Shown in pieces: positions 8,152 through 16,993 of a stretch of 64,000 nt of DNA. Made by a program: the position numbers and the translations under genes. The DNA is taken from positions 1 through 64,000 of the forward strand of contig CABUPE010000003.1 of assembly GCA_902493515.1 (NCBI GenBank), written 5' to 3'. Each line of letters starts with the position of its first letter. The stretch's first letter is position 1. Origin of the DNA: an uncultured Collinsella sp. (GTDB lineage Bacteria > Actinomycetota > Coriobacteriia > Coriobacteriales > Coriobacteriaceae). Below the pieces are notes generated by a model. The model was not told the origin of the DNA, did no database searches, and worked only from the letters and a program-made list of their open reading frames with translations.

Positions 8152-9561
8152 CTAGTTGTCATCATCGTCCATGGAGCCGTCGATGCCGGTATTGGTATCG
8201 TCGTCCGAGTTGGAATCATCGTCTTTGGCGAAGGGGTTCTTGAAGAAGCCCGTGGCATCGGGTTGCAGGCCCGAGAGCTTAATCCAGGGATTATCGAGCT
8301 CGGGCTTGGGCATGGCCTTGGCCTCGGGCGCAGTCTCGTTACCGATGAGCTCGGACTCATAGATGAAGGTGTCGTCGCCGAGCGCGTCGTAGGCGGCGAC
8401 CGGATTGCCATCGGCATCGCGGTACGGCGTGCCCTTAAACACGGCTCCGTCATAGGCCACAAGCTGACGGCCGGTCTCATTCTCGAAGTAGTACACGAAG
8501 ATGCCCTTGAGGGCCGCACAAAGCGGGATGGCAATAATCATGCCGATGGGCCCCATGAGTGCCGAACCAATAACGAGAGCCGTAAGGCTCATAATGGGAT
8601 GCACCTGCACTGAGCTCTGCATGACCTTAGGCGAAATCACATTGTCAGTGACGTTTTGCGCGACCATCGTCACGATGAGCGTCCATAACGCCAACATGGG
8701 GCTGAACATAAAGCCGAGTACCGTGGCGATTGCCGCGCTCACCCAGGGACCGACGACCGGAACCAAGTGCATGATGCCAGTGAAGATAGCCATGAGCGCC
8801 GCATACGGATGGCCGATAATCAGGAAGCCGATAAAGGCGAGGAAACCACCGCAGATGGACGTCACGACCATACCGCGCATGTAGCCGCCGACAGAGCGAG
8901 AAAGGATGGCGACCATAAAGCGGTACGAGGTCTCCTTCTCCTGACCGATGATGGTGCAAATCTCGTGATGCATGCGAGGGTAGTCGCAGGCCATCCAGTA
9001 GGCAAGCACCAGACCAAGGAAGATCACGAACAACTGCGAGGCCGTATTGGTGATGAGCGGGAACACACCGCGGCCAAGCTCGGCAGCAATCTGAGACACA
9101 TACTTCGATGCCACGGTAACCAGCGACGAAAGATTATCGTCCAAATACTCCTTGAGCGGCGTGTTATTGAGCGTCTTGGCATGCGAGATCATCTCATTGA
9201 GATCGCCACCCGCAACACGAAGCTGCTCGGGCAGGCGGCTCAGGACTTCCATGATCTGACCAAAGAGAATCGGCGACAAGATGCAAACGACACCGACGAG
9301 CACGGCAACAACAACAATAAGCGCGATAAGCGAACCGATGCCGCGATTCACGCCATGGTGCTCGAGCCAGTTGGTGATCGGGGACATCACAAAGGCAATG
9401 ATGGAACCAACAGCGAGAAACTCGATAACCGGCGCCAGGATGCCCAAAAGGTTAAAGATGACAGCGGCGATGACAATGCAGCCGACAACAGCCCAAATGC
9501 GAAGCGTCAGAATGCGGGTGTCGCGCAGCACGCGATCGGTTTGTTGGGGGTGTTCACTCAT
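8152..9561 (-). CDS. AI-2E family transporter (PerM/YdbI type) with acidic C-terminal tail
   Basis: A 469-aa polytopic membrane protein of the AI-2E exporter/PerM family, whose members are proposed to export autoinducer-2, Na+ or other solutes. Paired N-terminal helices (for example IWAVVGCIVIAAVIF and LIALIVVVAVLVGVV) are followed by a soluble loop of about 90 residues. A group of C-terminal helices includes the family signature near LVPVVGPWVSAAIA. The last 35 residues form a hydrophilic Asp/Asn-rich tail (DDDSNSDDDTNTG) not usual for the family. Its ATG overlaps the stop of the sigma factor gene, so it is the last gene of the stress-type operon. The substrate cannot be told from sequence. 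Confidence 0.85.
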   Translation of the reverse strand: MSEHPQQTDRVLRDTRILTLRIWAVVGCIVIAAVIFNLLGILAPVIEFLAVGSIIAFVMSPITNWLEHHGVNRGIGSLIALIVVVAVLVGVVCILSPILFGQIMEVLSRLPEQLRVAGGDLNEMISHAKTLNNTPLKEYLDDNLSSLVTVASKYVSQIAAELGRGVFPLITNTASQLFVIFLGLVLAYWMACDYPRMHHEICTIIGQEKETSYRFMVAILSRSVGGYMRGMVVTSICGGFLAFIGFLIIGHPYAALMAIFTGIMHLVPVVGPWVSAAIATVLGFMFSPMLALWTLIVTMVAQNVTDNVISPKVMQSSVQVHPIMSLTALVIGSALMGPIGMIIAIPLCAALKGIFVYYFENETGRQLVAYDGAVFKGTPYRDADGNPVAAYDALGDDTFIYESELIGNETAPEAKAMPKPELDNPWIKLSGLQPDATGFFKNPFAKDDDSNSDDDTNTGIDGSMDDDDN

Positions 9562-10349
9562 GAACGAATCATCACTCCGTCGGGGTCGATCTTGTCCTGA
9601 ATCTTCTTAAGCGTGCGGCGCAGCAGACGCGAAACCTGCACCTGAGAAATACCCAGCTTCTTGGCGATCTCGATCTGGGTCATGCCCTTCACAAAGCGCA
9701 GCTCGATCACCTCGCGCTCGCGCGGCGAGAAATCGCGGATGGCTTCCTCGATCACCAGGCGGTCATCGGTAAAGTCGAGCTCGTTGTCATCGTCGGCGTA
9801 ACGGTCGAGAATCGAGGGCGCATCGTCGGAATCGGACGCACCAGGAGCCTCGATGGGCACCGAGGTATAGGCCGAAGACGATTCCATAGCCTCGAGGACC
9901 TCATCGACAGTCACATCTAGATACTCAGCGATCTCCTCAACCTTGGGCGAACGCTGCAGCTCGTTGGTAAGTTTGTCAGTAGCCTGGTTGACCTTGGCCG
10001 AGAGCTCCTGCAGACGACGCGGTACGCGCACGCTCCAGCCCTTGTCGCGGAAATGGCGTTTGATCTCGCCCAGGATAGTGGGTGTCGCAAACGTCGTGAA
10101 CTCGAGTCCGCGCTCGGGGTCAAAGCGGTCGATAGCCTTGAGCAAACCCAGATAGCCGACCTGCATGAGGTCGTCGAGCGGCTCGCCGCGATTCTTAAAT
10201 TTGTTGGCAAGAAACCTTACCAGGTTCATATGGGACATGACGAGCTGTTCGCGGGCGTCCGGATCACCGGTCTCCTTGTAGCGACGAAACAGCTCGCGGG
10301 TTTTCTCCTTGTCCCAAGCGGTCTTGCCGCTCCGGGAACGTTCGGTCAT
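9558..10349 (-). CDS. Group 3 RNA polymerase sigma factor, SigB/SigF type
   Basis: A 263-aa sigma-70-family factor without region 1. Region 2 includes NLVRFLANKFKNRGEPLDDL and GLEFTTFATPTILGEIKRHF, with the FATPTILGEI signature typical of SigB/SigF. Region 3 follows (VPRRLQELSAKVNQA), then region 4 with ERFV-type ELRFVKGMTQIEIAKKLGIS and QVQVSRLLRRTLKKI. It directs RNA polymerase to a set of stress or stationary-phase promoters. The upstream neighbour 2 nt away encodes an RsbW-like protein, the expected anti-sigma partner. The gene overlaps the AI-2E family gene downstream. Confidence 0.92.
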   Translation of the reverse strand: MTERSRSGKTAWDKEKTRELFRRYKETGDPDAREQLVMSHMNLVRFLANKFKNRGEPLDDLMQVGYLGLLKAIDRFDPERGLEFTTFATPTILGEIKRHFRDKGWSVRVPRRLQELSAKVNQATDKLTNELQRSPKVEEIAEYLDVTVDEVLEAMESSSAYTSVPIEAPGASDSDDAPSILDRYADDDNELDFTDDRLVIEEAIRDFSPREREVIELRFVKGMTQIEIAKKLGISQVQVSRLLRRTLKKIQDKIDPDGVMIRS

Positions 10350-10350
10350 A

Positions 10351-10728
10351 TTAAATATCCGCCTTGAGGTCGAGGGAAAGCGTCAGGGGCGCCGCAGTCT
10401 TTTCGTAGGAGTCGCACACGCTCGCCAAAATAAGCTCGGCATAAACAGCAGCCTGGTCATCCTCGTCGACGGTGGCCTGATCGCCAAAGGTAAAGGTCAT
10501 GCCAACGTGAGATTCATCGACATCGAATTTGATTGAGATGTCGTCGGAATCAACAGCCGTGCAGCCAAAGATAAAGGCTTCCTCGGCAGCCATGCGGATG
10601 TCCTCGATGCGATCGACAGACATGGAACACAGGGCGCCAACGTTGGCTGCCGTCATGCGCACAAGGCGAGCGAGACGCGGGTCGCCGGCAACGGTCAGCG
10701 TGATGGGGCAGGTTGCTTCGCTACTCAT
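10351..10728 (-). CDS. RsbW-like anti-sigma factor with degenerate ATPase motifs
   Basis: A 125-aa protein placed immediately before the SigB-type gene, where RsbW/SpoIIAB is expected. The helix IEDIRMAAEEAFIFG aligns with the RsbW N-box helix, normally containing ExxxN, but the Asn is not present. The DxGxG ATP-lid motif is also absent; the end reads LTLSLDLKAD. I infer an anti-sigma or sigma-binding protein that may not bind or hydrolyse ATP normally. ATG 10728 overlaps the end of the upstream gene by 8 nt. The longer open frame upstream is a shadow of that gene. No RsbV (anti-anti-sigma) gene is in this unit. Confidence 0.65.
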   Translation of the reverse strand: MSSEATCPITLTVAGDPRLARLVRMTAANVGALCSMSVDRIEDIRMAAEEAFIFGCTAVDSDDISIKFDVDESHVGMTFTFGDQATVDEDDQAAVYAELILASVCDSYEKTAAPLTLSLDLKADI

Positions 10729-11308
10729 CGCAGGACTCCTCAGAGGTCTCGGCGGGCGTATAGGTGTAATACTGAGCCGGCTTGGATACAGACTTCTGAC
10801 AATCATCGTCGCCCGCGGCGGCCTCGTCCTCGCCAATTAGGACGCGCTCGGTAGGCTGCTCGGCCTCCGCAGCGGCAGCGGCGAGCTTGCGATCGGCGTC
10901 GGCTGCAGGAGCCTTCACCTTATTGAAGAGCTTCTGCACAGCACCGGCGGCAGAGTCGGTCACGCTCGACACAGCATTGCTGGCCTCGGCCATGCTGCCC
11001 GTAACCTCGGAAATGTCGCGAACCACGGCTTCGACCTCTACGAGATTGGAGGTAAGGGCATCAACTGCCGTCTTGCTCGACTTAAGCAGCGGCTCCATCT
11101 GGGCAAGCGCCGGCGTAAGCTCATCGACAGCGCCATCGAGCTTTGCCACCACAGGCTGAGCCTCGGCGATGGTGTTGTTGAGGTCGTTCACGGTCTTATC
11201 GAGCGAGTCGACAACATTGCGGGTCTTGCGCAGGGTAAGCGCGAGCTCAGCGATGGCCCACACGCCGGCAACGGCGAGCAGCAGCAGGGCGATTTGAATG
11301 GGACTCAT
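10721..11308 (-). CDS. DUF948-like membrane-anchored coiled-coil protein
   Basis: A 195-aa protein with one N-terminal membrane helix (IQIALLLLAVAGVWAIAELA). A long amphipathic heptad region rich in Val, Leu and Asp follows (residues 25-130, e.g. VVDSLDKTVNDLNNTIAEA), then an Ala/Glu-rich acidic tail. This matches the DUF948/YtxG type general stress proteins. It is first in the operon with the RsbW-like and sigma genes, which fits a stress role. The function is otherwise unknown. The 100 nt upstream (11309-11408) hold a small CCCCTTTGGGG hairpin followed by a GGGTAA hexamer that could be part of a SigB-type -10, but no convincing -35 was found. Confidence 0.75.
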   Translation of the reverse strand: MSPIQIALLLLAVAGVWAIAELALTLRKTRNVVDSLDKTVNDLNNTIAEAQPVVAKLDGAVDELTPALAQMEPLLKSSKTAVDALTSNLVEVEAVVRDISEVTGSMAEASNAVSSVTDSAAGAVQKLFNKVKAPAADADRKLAAAAAEAEQPTERVLIGEDEAAAGDDDCQKSVSKPAQYYTYTPAETSEESCDE

Positions 11309-11408
11309 ACAAGCCTCCCGGAAGAATCGAAATACAGACGCTTTTCATGTTACCCCAAAGGGGACCGAACATGCCAAGAGCAGCAACGTGGGACAAAATT
11401 ATCAGCAG

Positions 11409-12764
11409 CTACCTCGGTGCATTCCCGCTGCGGTCGCGTTCGCTTTGCTCTACGCGCCACTCTTCCCAGCCGCGCCCGGCAGGCTGCCAAAATGCACCGC
11501 GTTCCAAGCCTTCGGGCAAATAGCGCTGATCGACCCAGCCTTCGGGATAATCATGTGGATACTTATACACACCGTATTCATCGCTGCCCGGGCGATGGCG
11601 ATCGCGCAGATAACTCGGCACCTCGCGAAGCCCACTAGAATGGATATCGGCCAGTGCCGCATCGATCGAAGCCTCACACGCGTTGGATTTTGGCGCCAAG
11701 CACACATAGAGTGCAGCCTGAGCCAGGTTAATGCGGCACTCGGGATAGCCAATGACCTCGGCAGACTTAAACGCGGCATGCGCCACCAAAAGCGCCTGCG
11801 GGTCGGCGTTGCCAACATCCTCAGAAGCGTGAATCATAATGCGGCGAGCGATAAACTTAGGATCCTCCCCAGCATCGATCATGCGCGCGAGCCAATAGAT
11901 CGTGGCATCGGGGTCACTACCGCGCATGGACTTGATGAACGCACTGATGATGTCGTAGTGCATGTCGCCGTTTTTGTCATACGTAAAGCCGCGACGCGGG
12001 TTGGCAATCTTCACGTCATCCACGGTGATGGGATAGCGCTCCCCAGCCGCAGGCGCTGGCGTTCCCTCGGTATCGGGACGCGTGACGGCAATCTCGCTCG
12101 CAAGCTCGAGCGTCGTGAGCGCCGAGCGAGCGTCACCCGCTGCCAGCGTGCAAATGGTCTTGACCGTATCCTCATCGGCCGAGAACTTTCCGTTCAAGCC
12201 CTGTGGTGCCTCGAGCGCACGCTCAATAAGCGTGGCGATATCCTCATCCTTCAGATGTTCAAGCTCCACCACGCGCCCGCGCGACAACAGTGCCGAGTTG
12301 ACCTCAAAGTACGGGTTCTCTGTCGTAGCGCCAATCATAATGACGGTACGGTTCTCAACTGCATGCAGCAGGGCATCCTGCTGCGACTTAGAGAAGCGGT
12401 GAATCTCATCGATGAATAGAATGGTGCGGCGGTCGTACGTATTCAGGCGCGTCTTGGCCTCGTCAATCACGCGGCGAAGATCCTTTACGGTACCCGTCAC
12501 AGCGCTGACCTCGACAAACTCGCTCTTGGTATGGTTGGCGATAATGTGGGCCAGCGTCGTCTTACCCGTACCTGCCGGCCCGTACAGAATCACGCTCGAA
12601 AGCACGTCGTGCTCGATCGCGGCACGCAACCATGAGCCCTTACCGACGGCCTTTTGCTGGCCCACGTACTCGTCGAGCGAATTGGGGCGCATGCGCACCG
12701 CAAGCGGCGCATTCTGAAAGGAACGCTCGCGCGTCGAAGCAGAAAAAAGGTCGTCCATAGCCAT
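11409..12764 (-). CDS. rarA: Replication-associated recombination protein A (MgsA/RarA AAA+ ATPase)
   Basis: A 451-aa clamp-loader-like AAA+ ATPase acting at stalled replication forks. Walker A is YGPAGTGKTTLA near residue 58, Walker B is ILFIDEIHRFSKSQQDALL, sensor 1 is IGATTENPYFEVN, and the C-terminal tetramerisation domain carries RGSDPDATIYWLARMI. Length is normal. Two ATGs are possible (12764 and 12758); a TTG at 12776 also opens the frame. The gene lies 54 nt after dgt, with a TATACT -10 and a LexA-like box between them. Confidence 0.93.
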   Translation of the reverse strand: MAMDDLFSASTRERSFQNAPLAVRMRPNSLDEYVGQQKAVGKGSWLRAAIEHDVLSSVILYGPAGTGKTTLAHIIANHTKSEFVEVSAVTGTVKDLRRVIDEAKTRLNTYDRRTILFIDEIHRFSKSQQDALLHAVENRTVIMIGATTENPYFEVNSALLSRGRVVELEHLKDEDIATLIERALEAPQGLNGKFSADEDTVKTICTLAAGDARSALTTLELASEIAVTRPDTEGTPAPAAGERYPITVDDVKIANPRRGFTYDKNGDMHYDIISAFIKSMRGSDPDATIYWLARMIDAGEDPKFIARRIMIHASEDVGNADPQALLVAHAAFKSAEVIGYPECRINLAQAALYVCLAPKSNACEASIDAALADIHSSGLREVPSYLRDRHRPGSDEYGVYKYPHDYPEGWVDQRYLPEGLERGAFWQPAGRGWEEWRVEQSERDRSGNAPR

Positions 12765-12797
12765 CCCGTGTATCAATCAAAAACGTTTTCCACTAAC

Positions 12798-12828
12798 AGT
12801 ATACCGAATTAATACGAACTACCGTTCG
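12798..12828 (-). promoter_or_regulatory. Probable rarA promoter with a LexA (SOS) box
   Basis: A -10 hexamer TATACT lies at 12798-12803 on the minus strand. Upstream at 12815-12828 is the inverted repeat CGAAC-N4-GTTCG, which matches both half-sites of the actinobacterial/Gram-positive LexA box. The box overlaps the expected -35 position (about 12821-12827) and the dgt stop codon. I infer repression of rarA by LexA and induction after DNA damage. Confidence 0.6.
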
Positions 12829-14066
12829 TTAATATAGGTACGGTGCGGAAACTCCAGACCAGGGAACAGCTTGCTCGTCAGCTCGCAGAAATAACCGTCC
12901 GTCATGCTCGCGATATAATCCACCACGGCTTGATCCTTGTCGTCCTGCCAGGCATAGGTGCGATCATAGTAGGAAAGCTGCTGCTCAATGCGCGAAATAT
13001 GGTGCTTAAAGATGTAAGAGGACTCGTCGCCACTGTTTAGATCCCGCAGGCAACGGTCGTAGAGCTTTTCGAACGCCTCGCGCAGCTCCACCTCGGAATC
13101 GCCTTCGATACCGCCCTTGCTATAGATCTTCTCGTAGTCCTCCCGCTTGGCCCGGCGGATTTCCTCAAACAGGTCCTCGCTCATCTCGATACGCGGCTTA
13201 CCATAGCTGTGCTCAACGATATCGATGGAGGCATGCGTGAGGATCCAACTGTTGTAGGCACCGCCCCGGCCATCATCAAAGGCGTCGGGTGACAGCAGGC
13301 CCGCCGCAATGGCGTCTTGGCGATCGCGCCCAACGTAGGCAAGAATATCCGAGATGCGAACGACGCAGCCCTCGAGCGTCATGGGACACAGATGCCCAAT
13401 TGCGCTATAGCCCGTGGCAATGCAATCCTCAACCGTCTGGTCAAACTGGTCAAAGGAGCTCATGTCCGAGAGCTCAAACACACGCTGCTCGTACTCGCCG
13501 TTATGGCATAGCACGCCGTCGAGCGTCTGGAGCGACACGTTGCGGCCGTACAGTGCGTCGAGCACGCGTACCGACTGCACGTTATGGAAAAAATAACGCC
13601 CCGTGCGCTCATGATAGATATCGTTGAGGAAGCGCTCGCCGGCATGGCCGAAAGGCGTGTGTCCCAAGTCGTGACCCAGGCCAATCGCCTCGATCAGATC
13701 GCAATTGAGCCCCAGGGCGCGACCGATATCGCGCGCAATGCGGGAGACGAGCTGCACGTGCAAACCGCGGCGTGACAGGTCGTCGTTGCTGCGAAAACTG
13801 AAGACCTGCGTTTTGTCTGCATAGCGGGTGTATGCGGGCAGATGCAAAATCTTTTCGGTATCGCGCATAAAGGCCGGACGCATAAGCGTGCCTTTGTCGG
13901 CAGCGCGATCAATACGACGAATGACCTGATCGTCGTTGCAACGATACGGGTTAACGGCACCCGAAGCACGATCGGCGGAAATGCGCTCGACCAGCTCGGG
14001 CGACAACGCCGAAGGAATACGGTCCATGCGCGCCTTAATGACGGCCGTTTCTTGATTAGTTGCCAT
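12819..14066 (-). CDS. dgt: Deoxyguanosinetriphosphate triphosphohydrolase-like protein (HD domain)
   Basis: A 415-aa HD-domain dNTP triphosphohydrolase-like protein, expected to cut dNTPs to deoxynucleoside and tripolyphosphate. The metal ligands are seen in HLPAYTRYADKTQVF (upstream loop), the HD motif in GLGHDLGHTPFGHAG (near residue 131), and a later His in LDGVLCHNGEYE. C-terminal Asp and His residues follow (RISDILAYVGRDRQDA). ATG 14066 is preceded by AAGGAG. It lies 31 nt after a prepilin peptidase gene in the same direction. Its end carries half of the LexA box in front of rarA. Confidence 0.9.
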   Translation of the reverse strand: MATNQETAVIKARMDRIPSALSPELVERISADRASGAVNPYRCNDDQVIRRIDRAADKGTLMRPAFMRDTEKILHLPAYTRYADKTQVFSFRSNDDLSRRGLHVQLVSRIARDIGRALGLNCDLIEAIGLGHDLGHTPFGHAGERFLNDIYHERTGRYFFHNVQSVRVLDALYGRNVSLQTLDGVLCHNGEYEQRVFELSDMSSFDQFDQTVEDCIATGYSAIGHLCPMTLEGCVVRISDILAYVGRDRQDAIAAGLLSPDAFDDGRGGAYNSWILTHASIDIVEHSYGKPRIEMSEDLFEEIRRAKREDYEKIYSKGGIEGDSEVELREAFEKLYDRCLRDLNSGDESSYIFKHHISRIEQQLSYYDRTYAWQDDKDQAVVDYIASMTDGYFCELTSKLFPGLEFPHRTYINER

Positions 14067-14097
14067 GGCATGCTCCTTAAAAAGGATGCGCAATCGG

Positions 14098-14520
14098 TTA
14101 CAAAGTGCAGCCCACGACCTCGATTATGGCAAAAACAGGCACCAAAAACGGCAGCAATGGCAGGGAGCGTGATTTTGCGATGAGGCAAGCGACGGCAAGG
14201 GTCAGGAGCGCAACCGCAAACGCGACAACGCCGCCCAGGGGATCGAAGGTACAAAGGGCAAAGAGTGCCTTGACGTCCCCCATGCCAATGCCGGGGGCGT
14301 GGCGAAGGCGACGCCAGAGTGACTCAGTAAGCACAAGGACAAGGTAGACGATGACCGCAAGACCGGCGTGGTCAAGCACGATGATAACGCCCTTGTCGAG
14401 CCAGACGCCTGCAAACGCCGCCACCGCACACGCACCGGCAAGCTCATTGGGAAACCGTCGCTCTCGGGCATCAATTGCCACGCCGGCAAAGATGCAAATC
14501 CAAAACGGGATATAGACCAT
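14098..14520 (-). CDS. Prepilin peptidase (A24, type IV leader peptidase-like), short form
   Basis: A 140-aa integral membrane aspartic protease of the TFPP family. The first catalytic Asp is in VAIDARERRFPNEL and the second in the GxGD motif of GIGMGDVKALFALC. About five to six hydrophobic segments surround them. The N-terminal methylase domain of PilD is absent, so this is the short CpaA/TadV-like form. ATG 14520 has GAGGAGG 7 nt upstream. No pilin or secretion ATPase gene is in the window. It sits between a glycosyltransferase and dgt. Confidence 0.8.
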   Translation of the reverse strand: MVYIPFWICIFAGVAIDARERRFPNELAGACAVAAFAGVWLDKGVIIVLDHAGLAVIVYLVLVLTESLWRRLRHAPGIGMGDVKALFALCTFDPLGGVVAFAVALLTLAVACLIAKSRSLPLLPFLVPVFAIIEVVGCTL

Positions 14521-14552
14521 CGGACGCCTCCTCGAGCTGCATCGCAAAAGCA

Positions 14553-14593
14553 AAAACCACCACAAAGGTGCCTGTCCCCTTTGCGGTGGTTTT
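14553..14593. terminator. Bidirectional terminator hairpin after the glycosyltransferase gene
   Basis: A 16-bp near-perfect stem pairs AAAACCACCACAAAGG (14553-14568) with the complementary strand at 14578-14593. The A and T runs at both ends allow termination in both directions. It is 8 nt past the glycosyltransferase stop. A close copy of the stem occurs at 22345-22384. Confidence 0.85.
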
Positions 14594-14601
14594 GGTGGTG
14601 G

Positions 14602-15897
14602 TTATTTGGCGCCTTGCATGACCTCGTCAAGGGTAACGTTGACGGCGTGCTGCGTCGGCACCCAGTCGACCTTCAGGAACAGCGCGGCCACCGTGATGGG
14701 GATATAGCTGAACATAAAGATCGGGAAGGTAAACAGGTTAGTCACCAGACGCCACTTTTGCGCGCAGTGAATGTGCTTGTACTCAAAGATAGTCGTGAGC
14801 AGCGCCAGGATAAAGAAGGTCTGATACATCATGGCGAAGGTCATAATGAGCGAAGCGGCGCACGCCTGCATCTCGACTTCGGTAGCCAAGAAGCCGTGCG
14901 AAAGACCGCCCACGATCAGGAACGTCGCATTGGCGAGCATCGAGATCAGCGATAGCAGCATACCCGGGGCGATGGTCATAAACATGTCGTAGGCAGCAAA
15001 GCGATGATAGCGGAAGGTCGATTTGACCAGGTGCTTGCCATAGGTAAAAAAGACCTGATAGAAGCCCTTGGTCCAGCGCATGCGCTGTTTCCAGGACGCC
15101 TTAAACGTCACCGGCTGCTCGTCAAAGAACTCCGCCGGCGCATAGCCAATGCGAATGCCGTGAATGGCGCAGAACGTGGTGAACTGGATGTCCTCGGTCA
15201 GCGTGTGGAACTGCCAACCGTGCATGCCCTCGATGACACTGGCGGAGATGAGGTAGCCCGAACCCGAGACGGCGCAAGACGTCTTGCAGATGTTGCGCGC
15301 GTTGTTGAGAAAGCGCGCCTCGCGCAGATACCACGTGGCATTAGCCGCCGAGATCCACGAGCTGCCGAAGTTCTTGGAATTGCGATAGCTCGTGACCACA
15401 TGGAAGCCCTGGTCAAAGGCATCGTTCATTTTGGACACGTAATCGCGGGAGATAACGTTATCGGCATCGAAGATAAAGTAGCCTTCAAACGTGTCGGGAT
15501 ACTCGTTAAGGATGCGGTCGAAGCCAAAGTCCATGACCCAGCTCTTACCCTTACGGGCAAGATCATTGCGCTCGTAAACAATGGCACCTGCCTCGCGCGC
15601 GAGCTGTGCGGTGTTGTCGGTGCAGGCGTCGGCAACCACGAAGACCTCGATAAGCTCGGACGGATAATCCTGGTCCTTGATGGAGCGAACGAGGTTGGCA
15701 ATCACGGCCTCCTCGTTATGCGCAGCGATAAAGAAGGCATAGCGGTGGAGTTTTTTGGCCTTGGGAGGCGCGACCTCGCCACGAAGAGCGCCGATGACAA
15801 AGAAGACCACCTGGTACAGAAAGCAGACCGTGAGCAGCGTGACGACAATCTGGTTGAAGATCACGATGGGTGTGTTGGTTTGTAAAAAGGCGAGCAT
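14602..15897 (-). CDS. Membrane glycosyltransferase family 2
   Basis: A 431-aa processive-type GT2 enzyme with an N-terminal membrane helix (IVVTLLTVCFLYQVVFFVIG). The GT-A domain contains FFIAAHNEEAVI, the DxD-type YFIFDADNVIS, the general base in HTLTEDIQF and the QxxRW box in KQRMRWTKGF. Four to five C-terminal membrane helices follow. This layout is shared with cellulose- and hyaluronan-synthase-like and poly-GlcNAc enzymes. It would make a cell-surface polysaccharide or glycolipid; donor and product cannot be read from sequence. ATG 15897 has GGGAG upstream. It ends at the terminator at 14553-14593. Confidence 0.85.
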   Translation of the reverse strand: MLAFLQTNTPIVIFNQIVVTLLTVCFLYQVVFFVIGALRGEVAPPKAKKLHRYAFFIAAHNEEAVIANLVRSIKDQDYPSELIEVFVVADACTDNTAQLAREAGAIVYERNDLARKGKSWVMDFGFDRILNEYPDTFEGYFIFDADNVISRDYVSKMNDAFDQGFHVVTSYRNSKNFGSSWISAANATWYLREARFLNNARNICKTSCAVSGSGYLISASVIEGMHGWQFHTLTEDIQFTTFCAIHGIRIGYAPAEFFDEQPVTFKASWKQRMRWTKGFYQVFFTYGKHLVKSTFRYHRFAAYDMFMTIAPGMLLSLISMLANATFLIVGGLSHGFLATEVEMQACAASLIMTFAMMYQTFFILALLTTIFEYKHIHCAQKWRLVTNLFTFPIFMFSYIPITVAALFLKVDWVPTQHAVNVTLDEVMQGAK

Positions 15898-15979
15898 GCA
15901 GGCTCCCAGCAACGCGTTACGTAAACAATCGTATATCTTACCGCAGGCTTACCGTGTTCAAGAAACCACCTAATACTGG

Positions 15980-16993
15980 CTAGGCTTCGAGCAGACCGAG
16001 CTGCGGGACGATTTCGTCGCCAGCGGCAGTACGGCCGAGCGAACGCGGGGCCAGATCATCCAGAACCGCCGCAAGATCCCACGGCAGCTCATCGCGGCAC
16101 TCAATACGCTCCCCCGTCACGGGATGATCGAATGCGACGCGCCAGGAATGAAGGAATTGCCTGGTCAGGCCCTGATCGGCGCGTGCATCGCACTTGCCGT
16201 AAAGTGGATCGCCCACGCAGGCGTGGTTGATATGGCGCATATGCACGCGAATCTGATGCGTGCGTCCGGTAAACAGATGACACTCGACGAGCGTATAGCC
16301 GTCGTCGAAGCGAGTGGAATCAAAGCGCTCGAGCACCTTGAAAGTCGTGATGGCCTGACGCGCAAAGGGGTCATCGGAAACCGCCATCTTCACGCGGTCG
16401 CGCGTCGATCGGGCGATACCGGTGTTGATAGTGCCCTCGTCCATGGCGATGTGCCCGTGAACGAGCGTGATATAGCGACGGTCGAGCGTGCGCGTGCGGA
16501 TGAGATTTTGAAGCGCGCGCTGGGTGTCGTCGTCTTTTGCCGCGAGCATAAGGCCCGAGGTATCGCGATCCAGGCGATGCACGATGCCGGGGCGGTCCTC
16601 ACCCTGCACAGTACCAAGATGATCGATGCCGCAGTGGTAGACCAGAGCGTTCGCAAGCGTGCCGCTCTCGTGGCCATGGGCGGGATGGCATACCAGGCCG
16701 CGCTGCTTGGAGAGCACGATGAGGTAGTCGTCCTCGTAACGAATATCGAGGGGAATGGCCTCAGGAATCACGTCAGTCGGATCGTGCGGCTCGGGCAGGT
16801 CGACCGAGATGCGGTCACCGGCGCGTACGGCATACTTTTTTGACAGACAGGTCTCGCCGTTCACGATTACGGCGCCGCCCTCGATCAGATGCGCGCAGGC
16901 AGAGCGCGTGGGGCAGCCGTCGTTAGCGCCCAGAAAGGCGTCGAGACGCTGGCCAGAGCAATCGTCGGCAACAAGAATATGGATGTCGGCCAT
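15980..16993 (-). CDS. rluD: RluA/RluD-family pseudouridine synthase
   Basis: A 337-aa enzyme that isomerises specific uridines in RNA, most likely 23S rRNA. An N-terminal S4 domain (residues 10-75, HLIEGGAVIVNGE) precedes the catalytic domain. The catalytic Asp is in VHRLDRDTSGLML near residue 142, and LFTGRTHQIRVHMRHI is the family signature. Its ATG overlaps the lspA stop as TAATG, so the two are co-translated. The RluD symbol reflects the family; the exact target is uncertain. Confidence 0.88.
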   Translation of the reverse strand: MADIHILVADDCSGQRLDAFLGANDGCPTRSACAHLIEGGAVIVNGETCLSKKYAVRAGDRISVDLPEPHDPTDVIPEAIPLDIRYEDDYLIVLSKQRGLVCHPAHGHESGTLANALVYHCGIDHLGTVQGEDRPGIVHRLDRDTSGLMLAAKDDDTQRALQNLIRTRTLDRRYITLVHGHIAMDEGTINTGIARSTRDRVKMAVSDDPFARQAITTFKVLERFDSTRFDDGYTLVECHLFTGRTHQIRVHMRHINHACVGDPLYGKCDARADQGLTRQFLHSWRVAFDHPVTGERIECRDELPWDLAAVLDDLAPRSLGRTAAGDEIVPQLGLLEA

